Source: Candidatus Nitrosopumilus sp. (lineage in GTDB: Archaea; Thermoproteota; Nitrososphaeria; Nitrososphaerales; Nitrososphaeraceae). Taken from it: DNA of 39,996 nucleotides. Where the stretch lies: the NCBI GenBank assembly GCA_013821245.1, contig JACDHC010000003.1, forward strand, positions 1 through 39,996, given 5' to 3'. The position numbers and the translations under genes are program-made. Positions 28,393-37,484 of the stretch are shown here, piece by piece. The notes under the pieces are model-generated. The model was not told where the DNA came from. It made no database searches and saw only the letters and a program-made list of their open reading frames with translations. Positions within the stretch are counted from its first letter, which is position 1, and every line of letters starts with the position of its first letter.

Positions 28393-31176
28393 TTGAATAA
28401 AACAGAGATTCTTTCCATTTTTTCATCTAATTTTGAAAAATACTACAAGGTATCACTTTTTGAAAGATTGGGTTTCTCAAGGCAATCATGCAGTATTTGT
28501 AAAAAATTCTATTGGTCACTTGCACCACGCTCATGCTGCCCAGATCACGAAAATTATTCTTTTATTGGCAATCCACCGACCTCAAAACGATTGAGCTATA
28601 CTCAATCCTGGGAAGAAACTAAAAAATATTTTGAAAAAAATGGGCATAAAATAGTAAACCGGTATCCGGTTGTATGTAGATGGAGAGACGATCTTTATTA
28701 CACAATTGCATCAATAGTTGACTTTCAAAGAATTGCGGAAAATAAGGTAGTGTTTGAACTGCCTTACAACCCTCTTGTGGTGCCTCAAATGTGCCTCAGG
28801 TTTAACGATATAGAGAACGTGGGGATTAGCGGACGCCATTATACCTCATTTTGCATGGTAGGTCAAACATGTAATGCCGATATAGAAGGTGGATATTGGA
28901 AAGACCGATGCATTGATTTGGATTTTGGTTTATTGGTGGATGTTCTTGGTATTTCTCCAAAAGAAATAACCTTTGTAGAAGACGTATGGATTGGTGCAGG
29001 GGCATTTGGTAGCTCTTTGGAATACTTTGTTAGGGGATTGGAATTGGGAAATGCGGTTTTTACGGAATTTGAGGGAACGGAAAAAAAATACCACCCCATG
29101 AAAAACAAGATTATCGATATGGGTGCAGGTTTGGAAAGATTTTCATGGATAACCAATGGAACATCCACCAGTTACGATTGCACCTTTGAACCTGTCTTAA
29201 AAAAAATTTACAGCATATTAGGCTTGGACCATTTTTCGTCTCTGGATAATGATAGCTATGAATCAGAAATGCTTGCAAATTATTTTAGTAGGGTTTCATC
29301 AAAACTTGAATCCAATACCGATATAAAGATCATAAAAAAACTGGTTTCCAAAGAACTAAAAATAGATTATGAAAAACTGCAAAAAATAATTACACCCTAT
29401 GAATCATTATTTACCATACTTGACCACATTAAAACACTAATTTTTGCCATAAGCGATGGTTCTTTGCCCTCTAATGTTGGGGGGGGATACAACCTAAGGG
29501 TATTGCTAAGAAGGTCATTGTCAATACTTAAAAAATCAGGTTTCAAATTAAGGATTTCAGATATAGTAGACATGCATATTGATCAATTACAAACACTTTA
29601 TCCTGAGCTAAACTATTTTAGAAATGATATTTTTACCATTTTAGACATCGAATCAAAAAGGTTTGTGGAAACCCAAAATAGAATTAGCTCCATTTCTGCC
29701 AAAATAAAGAAAGAGAGTAACAGATTGGAATTGGAGGATTTGATAAGGCTATATGAGTCAGATGGTATCACTCCAGACTACCTTGTCGATATGGGACTGT
29801 TAGGTACCGTCCCCACCAATTTTTACACAAAACTTTCAGAGATGCATTCATCCACACAACTGAACAAAAAGGACAAAAACGAAATAGCAATAGACAGCGA
29901 TTTAGATTTAGATTCGCTGATAAAAACCCAATTACTTTACTATCAACATCCCACCAAACACATTTTTGATGCAAAGATAACAAAGAAAATTGATGAGAAT
30001 AACGTAGTATTGGATAAGACCTGTTTTTATCCAAGAGGCGGAGGTCAGGAACCCGATACAGGATACATCGGAACCTTCAAGGTAGACAATGTCATAAAAA
30101 TCAAAGACATAGTGTTTCACCACACAGCAGAAAAAAATAATTTAATAGAGGGGGAGATGGTAAACTGCATAGTAGGGAAAGAGCGCCGTCAATCAATAAC
30201 AAAAAACCACACATCTACCCACATTATCAATCAATCATCTAAAAACACATTAGGCTCATGGGTATGGCAGAATTCTGCATTTAAGGAAGAAAATTATGCC
30301 CGTCTTGATATAACGCATCACTCGGCCTTAAACAGGAAAGAGATTCAAGAAATAGAAAAAAGGGCAAATGACATTGTAAGAAAAAACTTACCAGTTTATA
30401 TCAACACTTTTGATAGGGGAATAGCTGAACAAAACTATGGTTTTAGAATTTACCAAGGAGGCGTTGTTCCATCCAACAATGTGAGAATAGTAAACATTGG
30501 TGGTTTAGATATAGAAGCCTGTGGAGGAACGCATGTTTTGAATACCGGGGAGATAGGCCTAATAAAAATCATAAAAACTGAAAGAATTCAAGACGGTGTT
30601 GTGCGACTTGAATTTGTCTCAGGAGAGAATGCACTAAAACACATCCAGAAACAAGATGATCAACTACAGCATATTGTCACCAGCCTTGGTACCAGTAAAG
30701 AAAAAGTTTTGGACTCTTTTTCAAAGAATTTAGAGGAACTCGAAAACTCAAAGAAAAAGATAAAAAGCATAATAAAAAGCATCTCAAAAGTATACCTGCA
30801 GCATATTTTAAACAACGCCACAACAATAAGATCAAAAACCACCACAAGCAAATACGTCAAACTATTTTTTATTATAGAGGATGAGCTTGATGAGGAGTTC
30901 CACCTAACCATAGGGCAAAACTCTACAGAAAGCGATCCGGATCTTATATATGTTGCAGTAATCAACGGCAAAAGTTCTGCCAAGGTAATATCTTTTTGCG
31001 GCAAAAACTCTTCAAAAATCATAAATGCAGGTTTTATTGCCAAATCTGCTTCCTCAATATTAAACGGCTCCGGAGGGGGTTCACCAAACTTTGGCCAAGG
31101 CGGCGGAAAATCAACAGATAATATAAACAAAATCAGGCCAGCAATAGAGGATTTTGTAAATGAAAAAATGGTGTAA
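28393..31176 (+). CDS. alaS: Alanyl-tRNA synthetase (archaeal type)
   Basis: Class II aaRS with archaeal N-terminal Cys cluster; editing-domain NHTSTHIINQ and IEACGGTHVLNTGEIG; GSGGGSPNFGQGGG C-terminus. TTG start. Confidence 0.95.
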   Translation: MNKTEILSIFSSNFEKYYKVSLFERLGFSRQSCSICKKFYWSLAPRSCCPDHENYSFIGNPPTSKRLSYTQSWEETKKYFEKNGHKIVNRYPVVCRWRDDLYYTIASIVDFQRIAENKVVFELPYNPLVVPQMCLRFNDIENVGISGRHYTSFCMVGQTCNADIEGGYWKDRCIDLDFGLLVDVLGISPKEITFVEDVWIGAGAFGSSLEYFVRGLELGNAVFTEFEGTEKKYHPMKNKIIDMGAGLERFSWITNGTSTSYDCTFEPVLKKIYSILGLDHFSSLDNDSYESEMLANYFSRVSSKLESNTDIKIIKKLVSKELKIDYEKLQKIITPYESLFTILDHIKTLIFAISDGSLPSNVGGGYNLRVLLRRSLSILKKSGFKLRISDIVDMHIDQLQTLYPELNYFRNDIFTILDIESKRFVETQNRISSISAKIKKESNRLELEDLIRLYESDGITPDYLVDMGLLGTVPTNFYTKLSEMHSSTQLNKKDKNEIAIDSDLDLDSLIKTQLLYYQHPTKHIFDAKITKKIDENNVVLDKTCFYPRGGGQEPDTGYIGTFKVDNVIKIKDIVFHHTAEKNNLIEGEMVNCIVGKERRQSITKNHTSTHIINQSSKNTLGSWVWQNSAFKEENYARLDITHHSALNRKEIQEIEKRANDIVRKNLPVYINTFDRGIAEQNYGFRIYQGGVVPSNNVRIVNIGGLDIEACGGTHVLNTGEIGLIKIIKTERIQDGVVRLEFVSGENALKHIQKQDDQLQHIVTSLGTSKEKVLDSFSKNLEELENSKKKIKSIIKSISKVYLQHILNNATTIRSKTTTSKYVKLFFIIEDELDEEFHLTIGQNSTESDPDLIYVAVINGKSSAKVISFCGKNSSKIINAGFIAKSASSILNGSGGGSPNFGQGGGKSTDNINKIRPAIEDFVNEKMV

Positions 31177-31451
31177 GGCACGCATATACATATTTCACAA
31201 ATTACAAAGAGTGATCCAAAAAGGATTTGAATTGCAAAAACAGCTAAACTTCCATTTTTTCAACTTTGACACCATATATTTAAACAACAAAGACAACCAC
31301 ATCAAAAATGGTTATAGCATAATGGTAACAACCATTATTGGTAAAACCACATTATAAAATCGATATAATAATATCTCACACACACAAAACGCTACCAATG
31401 TAATAAGGGTTTAAGAATATGTCTTGACACTGAAACATCAACTTTATCTTT

Positions 31452-32594
31452 TTAGGTTACAATTTTGACCAAGTTATCCGAATTTTGCAATGACTTTTTG
31501 ATCTCCATAGCTATGCGTCTTCCAACACCAAATGTTTCACCATATTTATATTTTGTATAGGGAGATGTTGTAGCAAGAATAGGGTTTCCAGGAACTCTTA
31601 AGGAAACATCATAAACTATCATATCCAAATCAAGATTAACAACACTCTGTAAAGAGAAAGGCCCTATAATCCCGGGAGGGTATTCTTTTTTAGTGCTCTC
31701 TACAAATTTTTCACCCATTTTAAAAACATTATCTAAAAGAGACTCGCGAATGCTTGCAGGCGTATGCCCAACCTCAATGTTCTGAAGCTCAATATCCATC
31801 TCCAGTTGATTTCTGGCAGGGATGGATGTGGTGTAATCATGAATATTGGTCTGCAGTCGTCTCTCAATACCTAAAAATTCAGTCTCATCATCAAGAGGAG
31901 AATAAAAAAAATTAAAGTTAAAATATGTTCCAATCAAATACTGCTCTATTACGGAATTATTTTCCAAGGTTTCTTTGTCTATTATGCCTTTGTCAATCCT
32001 ATCTTGGGACTTTTTTTTATAATCATCAAAAGAAGTAACAATAAAAAACGCTCGCTCCAACTTTCGTTTGGCCTCTTGAATTTTTACAAGTGAAGGGCCT
32101 TCAATTTCCTCAGGGTTTGAATAAATTTTGGGATGGGCTATACCAGCCTTTTCCAACAAATAATATTGATTTTTTGGTAAATTCCTCTCCTCAGCTTTTA
32201 ACAACCATCTATTACCAAAAATAGGTACATTAAAGTTATTTTCTATGTTGTCGTAGCCAAGATAAACCGAAAATGATCTATGGGAAATCATTATTGTGTT
32301 AAGATTTAAGAGTTTTTCCTGGTTTTCTTTAAAGAGAATATCCGAAAATTTGTCTAAAATAATTACCTCATCCGAAAGTCGACTAAACTTTATGTAGGGC
32401 AACTCCCTCCCCTTTTGGCAAATACAAACTGTCTTGAGATTTTCATCCTTTGCCCCATCCATTATTTCAAGAGCGGAATGACTCCCTATAACACCGACTG
32501 AAATGTTTTCTAAATCATACTTGTTATGAACATAATCTTTTATTTCAGATCTTTTGGTTTTTTCTTTTCTTTGTAAATAAGGGCTATCCGGCAT
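31452..32594 (-). CDS. purP: 5-formaminoimidazole-4-carboxamide ribonucleotide synthetase PurP
   Basis: VGVIGSHSALEIMDGAKDENLKTVCICQKGRELPY...; ATP-grasp, archaeal PurP. Confidence 0.92.
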   Translation of the reverse strand: MPDSPYLQRKEKTKRSEIKDYVHNKYDLENISVGVIGSHSALEIMDGAKDENLKTVCICQKGRELPYIKFSRLSDEVIILDKFSDILFKENQEKLLNLNTIMISHRSFSVYLGYDNIENNFNVPIFGNRWLLKAEERNLPKNQYYLLEKAGIAHPKIYSNPEEIEGPSLVKIQEAKRKLERAFFIVTSFDDYKKKSQDRIDKGIIDKETLENNSVIEQYLIGTYFNFNFFYSPLDDETEFLGIERRLQTNIHDYTTSIPARNQLEMDIELQNIEVGHTPASIRESLLDNVFKMGEKFVESTKKEYPPGIIGPFSLQSVVNLDLDMIVYDVSLRVPGNPILATTSPYTKYKYGETFGVGRRIAMEIKKSLQNSDNLVKIVT

Positions 32595-32615
32595 TATGAC
32601 ACACTGTATCTTATA

Positions 32616-32924
32616 CTATTGTTCACTGTTTTGTTTTTTTAATTCAAATTCAATAGAGTTTTTTAAATCCTGGTCATTTTTGTTAGAATAATCAACACCC
32701 AATGTCTCTGCAATAGATTCTAATTTTTCCCTGTCAACCGATTTTTGCGCCGATTTATCCATATCCGTTTCAAGTGTTTTCTTTGAATCAATCCTTGCCT
32801 TTTGGAATTCGCTTGATGCTTTTCCCAAAGACCTAGCTAATTCTGGAATTTTTCTGGCCCCAAAGAAAAGTACAACAATAATCAGAACAATAATAATCCA
32901 TTCGGCACCATTAATGAAAGCCAT
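32616..32924 (-). CDS. tatA: Twin-arginine translocase subunit TatA/E
   Basis: GAEWIIIVLIIVVLFFGARKIPELARSLGKASSEFQKAR: TM + FGxxKxPELxRxxG. ORF-track start 32957; ATG at 32924 gives a normal TatA N-terminus. Confidence 0.88.
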   Translation of the reverse strand: MAFINGAEWIIIVLIIVVLFFGARKIPELARSLGKASSEFQKARIDSKKTLETDMDKSAQKSVDREKLESIAETLGVDYSNKNDQDLKNSIEFELKKQNSEQ

Positions 32925-33189
32925 AAAAGGTATGTTACATTTCCCATTAATAAACAATAATATTCAGTTTTAAGGATTGAAGCCATAATCAGATATGTTT
33001 TATCCGTTACCTTTACCTATTAGGCAGCAATGGCGTTTAAAAATATAATAATTTTGTTATGCTTTCCCATGGGCTACAAAGAACATTATATGAATCTTGA
33101 TTTATTAAATTCTGAACCATCCAAAAAAATAAAGCACCAGATTTATGAACAGACTAAAATTCATATAATTTAAAAAATACAGAAATACA

Positions 33190-33510
33190 ATGAAATACAA
33201 CGAAGCTGCATTTATTGGTCAGAAGAACTCAAAAGACGCCCAAATAAGGTTATTTAATTACACAGGTTTTGCCATGTTAACATATACAATAAAACAATCA
33301 CCCGAGGGAAAAGGTTTTCTTCCTGTTGGAGAAAAGATATTTGCAGCCAAGGCGACTTATGGTGATCAGATAATCCTATACATAACTGATGAGGATGGTT
33401 TTGCAAAAGCTCAATCAAAACCAATGAAAATTGAGGAGGGAGAAAAGTTATTTGATAAAATGCTGCAGGATGGAATAGAAAAATATAATGGTCAGATTAA
33501 AACTATATGA
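33190..33510 (+). CDS. Hypothetical protein (106 aa)
   Basis: ORF with ATG; C-terminus overlaps the 3' end of pyrH by 8 bp (tail-to-tail). Confidence 0.65.
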   Translation: MKYNEAAFIGQKNSKDAQIRLFNYTGFAMLTYTIKQSPEGKGFLPVGEKIFAAKATYGDQIILYITDEDGFAKAQSKPMKIEEGEKLFDKMLQDGIEKYNGQIKTI

Positions 33511-34186
33511 CTATCTCTGTACCCATCTTTACATTTTCCAAAACAACCTTATGAATATTATCAGTTGACAACTTAAAGACAACAGTTGGTAAGCCCGATC
33601 TCTCAATTACTTTTAAACTAATTAAATCCATTAAATCATATGTTCCAGCCATAGAATTTTCTATCCTTAATAGATTAATGCAATCCTTGATGCCAATGGA
33701 TTCAAATAATTTAGCGTCAGGGTTGCTTCTAGGATCATAGTTAAAGATTCCCTCCACATCCGTTGCATTAAAAAACTTTATTGCCTTGACCTTTTCAGCA
33801 ATCAATGCGGAGGTAGCATTTGTACTTTGGCCAGGATATAATCCCCCAGTAATAACTATCTTATTTGCGAGAACAGCGGCTGAAACATCATCCAATGTTT
33901 GAGGGGTTAATGGGTAGCATAAGTCCCCAAGACCGGACATCAACAACTTTGCGTTCAGATGAGATACCTGTATGCCAATTATATCAAGTGACGATTCATC
34001 AAAACCTAATGATCTGGATAAACTGATATAGAATCTTGCAATTTTTCCACCACCAGTTATTATTATTGGTTGATAGATTTGATTTATTTTTTTTATTAGA
34101 TTAACATACTCGTATAACATTTTGTGATCTGTATTAAAATTAAATATACTTCCACTGAGTTTTATAACGATGCGTGGCTTAATCAT
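33503..34186 (-). CDS. pyrH: UMP kinase
   Basis: VIKLSGSIF; PIIITGGGKIARFYI; TNATSALIAEKVKAIKFFNATDVEGIFNYDPRSNPDAK: amino-acid kinase fold. Confidence 0.9.
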   Translation of the reverse strand: MIKPRIVIKLSGSIFNFNTDHKMLYEYVNLIKKINQIYQPIIITGGGKIARFYISLSRSLGFDESSLDIIGIQVSHLNAKLLMSGLGDLCYPLTPQTLDDVSAAVLANKIVITGGLYPGQSTNATSALIAEKVKAIKFFNATDVEGIFNYDPRSNPDAKLFESIGIKDCINLLRIENSMAGTYDLMDLISLKVIERSGLPTVVFKLSTDNIHKVVLENVKMGTEIVI

Positions 34187-34237
34187 CCGTTTGATTGTTT
34201 GTTTTTCTTCCTGATTATATAAATTTCGTTATGAATG

Positions 34238-35554
34238 CTAATTGAAATGGCCTTCAAAAACACTTTCAAAAAACTTCCTGTTTTCCCTAGTGGTGTAAAT
34301 CCTAATCATATCCAGATAACCACTGATAGCATTGATTAGTGGAATTTGATCAAAAGATTTTTCATATTCCAATTTTTTGTCTATAATCATTATAGACGTG
34401 ACTTCCCTTTTTTTTGGGGCCAATGGAATTGAGGGGGCTCTCGAAACATCCAAAAATACGGGATACCCAGATTGCCGATATTCTTCAACTATTTTTGTTA
34501 GTTCTTTTATTTTCTCATCAAAAAGTTCGAGTCCGTTGACATTGCTTTTTTCTTGATCAAGTTCCTGTGTGGCAGCGGATATTTTGTTTTTATTTCTTTG
34601 GCTGGATAGTAAAAAAAACTCATAAACACATTTTAATAGGTTTCTATTTTGGTAATCCTTTGCCAGTTTGATCCCAACGTTATTGTCAATACCGTTATCC
34701 GGACTGGGGTTCGATAGGCTGGTAGACAATCGTTCTAAAACCAATTCATCATGTAAAACAAAAAAGTCCTCCAAAGATTTGAAATTGGTAAGACTCAGGT
34801 TCTCGTTTTGAATTTTCATAGAGTGCAGGAGCATTACCTCACCTGACCTAACAGATTTATGGAAATATACCGCTTTAAACATTTGATATCTTGATATCAA
34901 CATAGATTCATATGAATACAAAGACGATTTGTTTATCCCTAAATTATTTTTGGATGAGACCTCCATGGAGTTTATGATCCTATGGTAATCTATTTTACCG
35001 TATTCAGTACCAGAAAAATAGCTGTCCCTGGGAAGGTAATCCATCAAATCCACAGATAACCCCCCGGATATGATTTCATTCAAAAAGTTCATCTTATGTT
35101 TTCCAAAGCTTATGGAGGCTATTTCCTTTGAATCATAGCCATTTTTTTCTATGATATCCGAAATTATGGTGCTCGTGATGATTTTTTGTCCAAAACTTTC
35201 ATGCGAGAACCTGTCACCATCTTTTGAGACCTCCTCAAAAAGATGAGAAAAAGGACCGTGGCCTATATCATGCAACAAGGCAGCAATTCGAAGTTTTTGG
35301 ATAATATCCATATCGGTAAGGTAATCTTTGCTATACAGAGTTTGACCTGACAAACCGGCAAGAAACATTGAGCCAAGGGAATGCTCAAAGCGGGAATGCA
35401 ATGCACCAGGATATACCAAATGCGCTCCGGCCAGCTGCCGAATCCTTCTCAATCTTTGAAAAATAAATGTATCAATTAATTCTTTCTCTATCGATGTGTA
35501 TTTTATATTTTTATGGATTGGATCGGTAATCTCACCAACAAATTTGAAATTCAA
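34238..35554 (-). CDS. HD-domain phosphohydrolase (dNTPase/SAMHD-like)
   Basis: HSRFEHSLGSMFLAG; RIAALLHDIGHGPFSHLFE; LMDYLPRDSYFSG. Confidence 0.85.
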   Translation of the reverse strand: MNFKFVGEITDPIHKNIKYTSIEKELIDTFIFQRLRRIRQLAGAHLVYPGALHSRFEHSLGSMFLAGLSGQTLYSKDYLTDMDIIQKLRIAALLHDIGHGPFSHLFEEVSKDGDRFSHESFGQKIITSTIISDIIEKNGYDSKEIASISFGKHKMNFLNEIISGGLSVDLMDYLPRDSYFSGTEYGKIDYHRIINSMEVSSKNNLGINKSSLYSYESMLISRYQMFKAVYFHKSVRSGEVMLLHSMKIQNENLSLTNFKSLEDFFVLHDELVLERLSTSLSNPSPDNGIDNNVGIKLAKDYQNRNLLKCVYEFFLLSSQRNKNKISAATQELDQEKSNVNGLELFDEKIKELTKIVEEYRQSGYPVFLDVSRAPSIPLAPKKREVTSIMIIDKKLEYEKSFDQIPLINAISGYLDMIRIYTTRENRKFFESVFEGHFN

Positions 35555-35588
35555 TCAGACTGTTCACTAGTTACCAGACAAAGAAATA

Positions 35589-36215
35589 TTAATTTTTATT
35601 TCTTTGTGCGTTTTCCACATGGTTAATGATCAACTGTAATATGGAGTTGGTATCACGGTCCGAACTTATCACAATCCAGTTAAATTTTTTTGCCAAATTC
35701 AGGTAGTTTTTTCTTGCCTTTTCCAGAAAACCTTTGTTTTTTTCAAATTCATCAAGTTTAAAGTTATTCTCAATGCCTCTTTTATAGGAAATAGATGGGT
35801 CGATATCCAAGACAATCACCATATCCTCTTTGGGTAGGCCGGAATCCAAATTAATTAGCCAATCCAAATCCATACCATTTGATAACCCATAAGCCAGATT
35901 GGACTGGTAATATCTATTCAGAATGACAATATTGCCTTGGTTTCTTAATGTTTCTATTTCGGATTTTTTTTCCCACCTATTTGCAGACAATAGAATATGC
36001 TTTACCTCATCATTGTAATGAATTTTACCCTCTAAAAATAACCTTATTTCTCGGCCTATTCTTGTCGTATAGTCTGGAAAATTAAATAGGCTAACGTGGC
36101 CTGGATAAAGTTTGCTGTAAAACTCAAATAGCAGTTTAGATTGAGTAGTTTTTCCAGATTTATCCAACCCCTCAATGATGATTAGTTTGCCTTTTGCCTT
36201 GTTGCCCCCTTCCAA
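35589..36215 (-). CDS. tmk: Thymidylate kinase
   Basis: LIIIEGLDKSGKTTQSKLL P-loop; VILNRYYQSNLAYG. Confidence 0.92.
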   Translation of the reverse strand: MEGGNKAKGKLIIIEGLDKSGKTTQSKLLFEFYSKLYPGHVSLFNFPDYTTRIGREIRLFLEGKIHYNDEVKHILLSANRWEKKSEIETLRNQGNIVILNRYYQSNLAYGLSNGMDLDWLINLDSGLPKEDMVIVLDIDPSISYKRGIENNFKLDEFEKNKGFLEKARKNYLNLAKKFNWIVISSDRDTNSILQLIINHVENAQRNKN

Positions 36216-36291
36216 ACCCCTTACAAAACTTATAGATATCTACATACAAAAAAGTTTTAGTTTATAAATCCTTCACTTTTAAAATACAAAG

Positions 36292-36624
36292 TTGAAAATC
36301 AGATACATCAGAATAGGCATAATTTTAGCCAGTATTTACATTGTTGTGTATTTTGCATTTACTGCCGGTATAATCAATGCGCTAATAGAGGGGCAGAACT
36401 ACAATATTGATGGCTTCATTCCCTCCCGTGCCGTACAAAACAACTATGAGACCATAATCGGAGTTGTCACTCTTTTGTTCGGTTTTGTAGGTATGATGGT
36501 AATGTCAAGGGCATACAATGTCACAAAGAAAAATGAAAAATACATCTACCTTGGCGTTGGATTAGTTATATTTTCATTATCTTTAACCGCAATGTATAAA
36601 ATTGCAGAGCTAAAAATGGGATAA
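36292..36624 (+). CDS. Small membrane protein (110 aa), 3 TM, hypothetical
   Basis: Three hydrophobic segments; TTG start. Confidence 0.65.
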   Translation: MKIRYIRIGIILASIYIVVYFAFTAGIINALIEGQNYNIDGFIPSRAVQNNYETIIGVVTLLFGFVGMMVMSRAYNVTKKNEKYIYLGVGLVIFSLSLTAMYKIAELKMG

Positions 36625-36637
36625 AGAAAAAAGGGGA

Positions 36638-37321
36638 TCATAATTTAATAAAATTGTGATAAAACCACCTTGAGTAAGGGAAAAAAATCTTTGCAAATGG
36701 ATTCGGGGAAGGGGTGGAAGGATGAGAAGAAGGATGAGAAGAAGGATGAGAAGAAGGAGAGATAATACGCGGTTTGTTTTTCATGATTGTTAACCCTGTC
36801 CTACATATTCCCTCGTTAAACTCTAGAAATATCGCAGTACTGGAAATTCTCAAAATGTGGTTGTTCTTCTCCAAATCGTTAATTTCCCCTAGTAATTCAT
36901 TGACCATTTTCTTTGACCTTTCCAATGGCTGATAAAGCGTAATTACGATTGGAATTTTTTTGTTTTCTATTTTCTTTAACAATAGTGATAGAATGTTTAG
37001 GCTTTGGTATCCGCCTGATTTTGGTCTTGGGGTTGTTGTATCTGCGGTTGTTTTGTTATTTCTCAATTTGTAAAGGTTAAACATATTCAAAGAATCAATC
37101 AACCCATTTAGGGAATCAATGATTAATATGGAATCACAAGTTAACGAATTTACCATTTCCTTTATTGTAAATTCAATATTTTTTATGTTTGGCAAAACAA
37201 CCTTTAGATTTGGAAATTCGCTTTTATCATATTTTAGTATATTATTGTCTTGAAAATAAGACGAAAACTGGGTATCAAAATCAACAAATAGTATTTTTTT
37301 TTCTTTGCAGCTCAAAAGCAA
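36638..37321 (-). CDS. RecA/RadB-superfamily-like protein, apparently lacking a P-loop; true 5' end uncertain
   Basis: KKILFVDFDTQFS and Walker-B-like CDSILIIDSLNGLIDSL. Frame stays open upstream of 37321 and encodes a RadB-like N-terminal pattern. Confidence 0.6.
   Translation of the reverse strand: MLLSCKEKKILFVDFDTQFSSYFQDNNILKYDKSEFPNLKVVLPNIKNIEFTIKEMVNSLTCDSILIIDSLNGLIDSLNMFNLYKLRNNKTTADTTTPRPKSGGYQSLNILSLLLKKIENKKIPIVITLYQPLERSKKMVNELLGEINDLEKNNHILRISSTAIFLEFNEGICRTGLTIMKNKPRIISPSSHPSSHPSSHPSTPSPNPFAKIFFPYSRWFYHNFIKL
36720..36758 (-). repeat. 12-bp tandem repeat x3 (plus 3 nt) encoding SSHP
   Basis: Plus strand (ggatgagaagaa)x3 + gga, in frame in the RadB-like ORF: SSHPSSHPSSHPS. Confidence 0.95.
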
Positions 37322-37484
37322 AAACGATAAAAAGTTAATCTTGCTGTTTATGTTGTAAAAATATGACAGGTTGATGCCATCGGAGACTAAATCAGCAAGG
37401 TTGCAGGAAGGAAGATAATTTAATTTACAACACCTTAAATAATTATGGACCAGTCTAATATTTAATGCTAAAGGATAAAAAAAA

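Noticed and set aside
31290-31360. Near-palindromic aatggttatagcataatggtaacaaccatt downstream of alaS
   Set aside because: Short imperfect inverted repeat in AT-rich DNA; no U-tract terminator or conserved RNA structure I can support.
33030-33173. 47-aa plus ORF MAFKNIIILLCFPMGYKEHYMNLDLLNSEPSKKIKHQIYEQTKIHII
   Set aside because: Too short and featureless to support as a gene from sequence alone.
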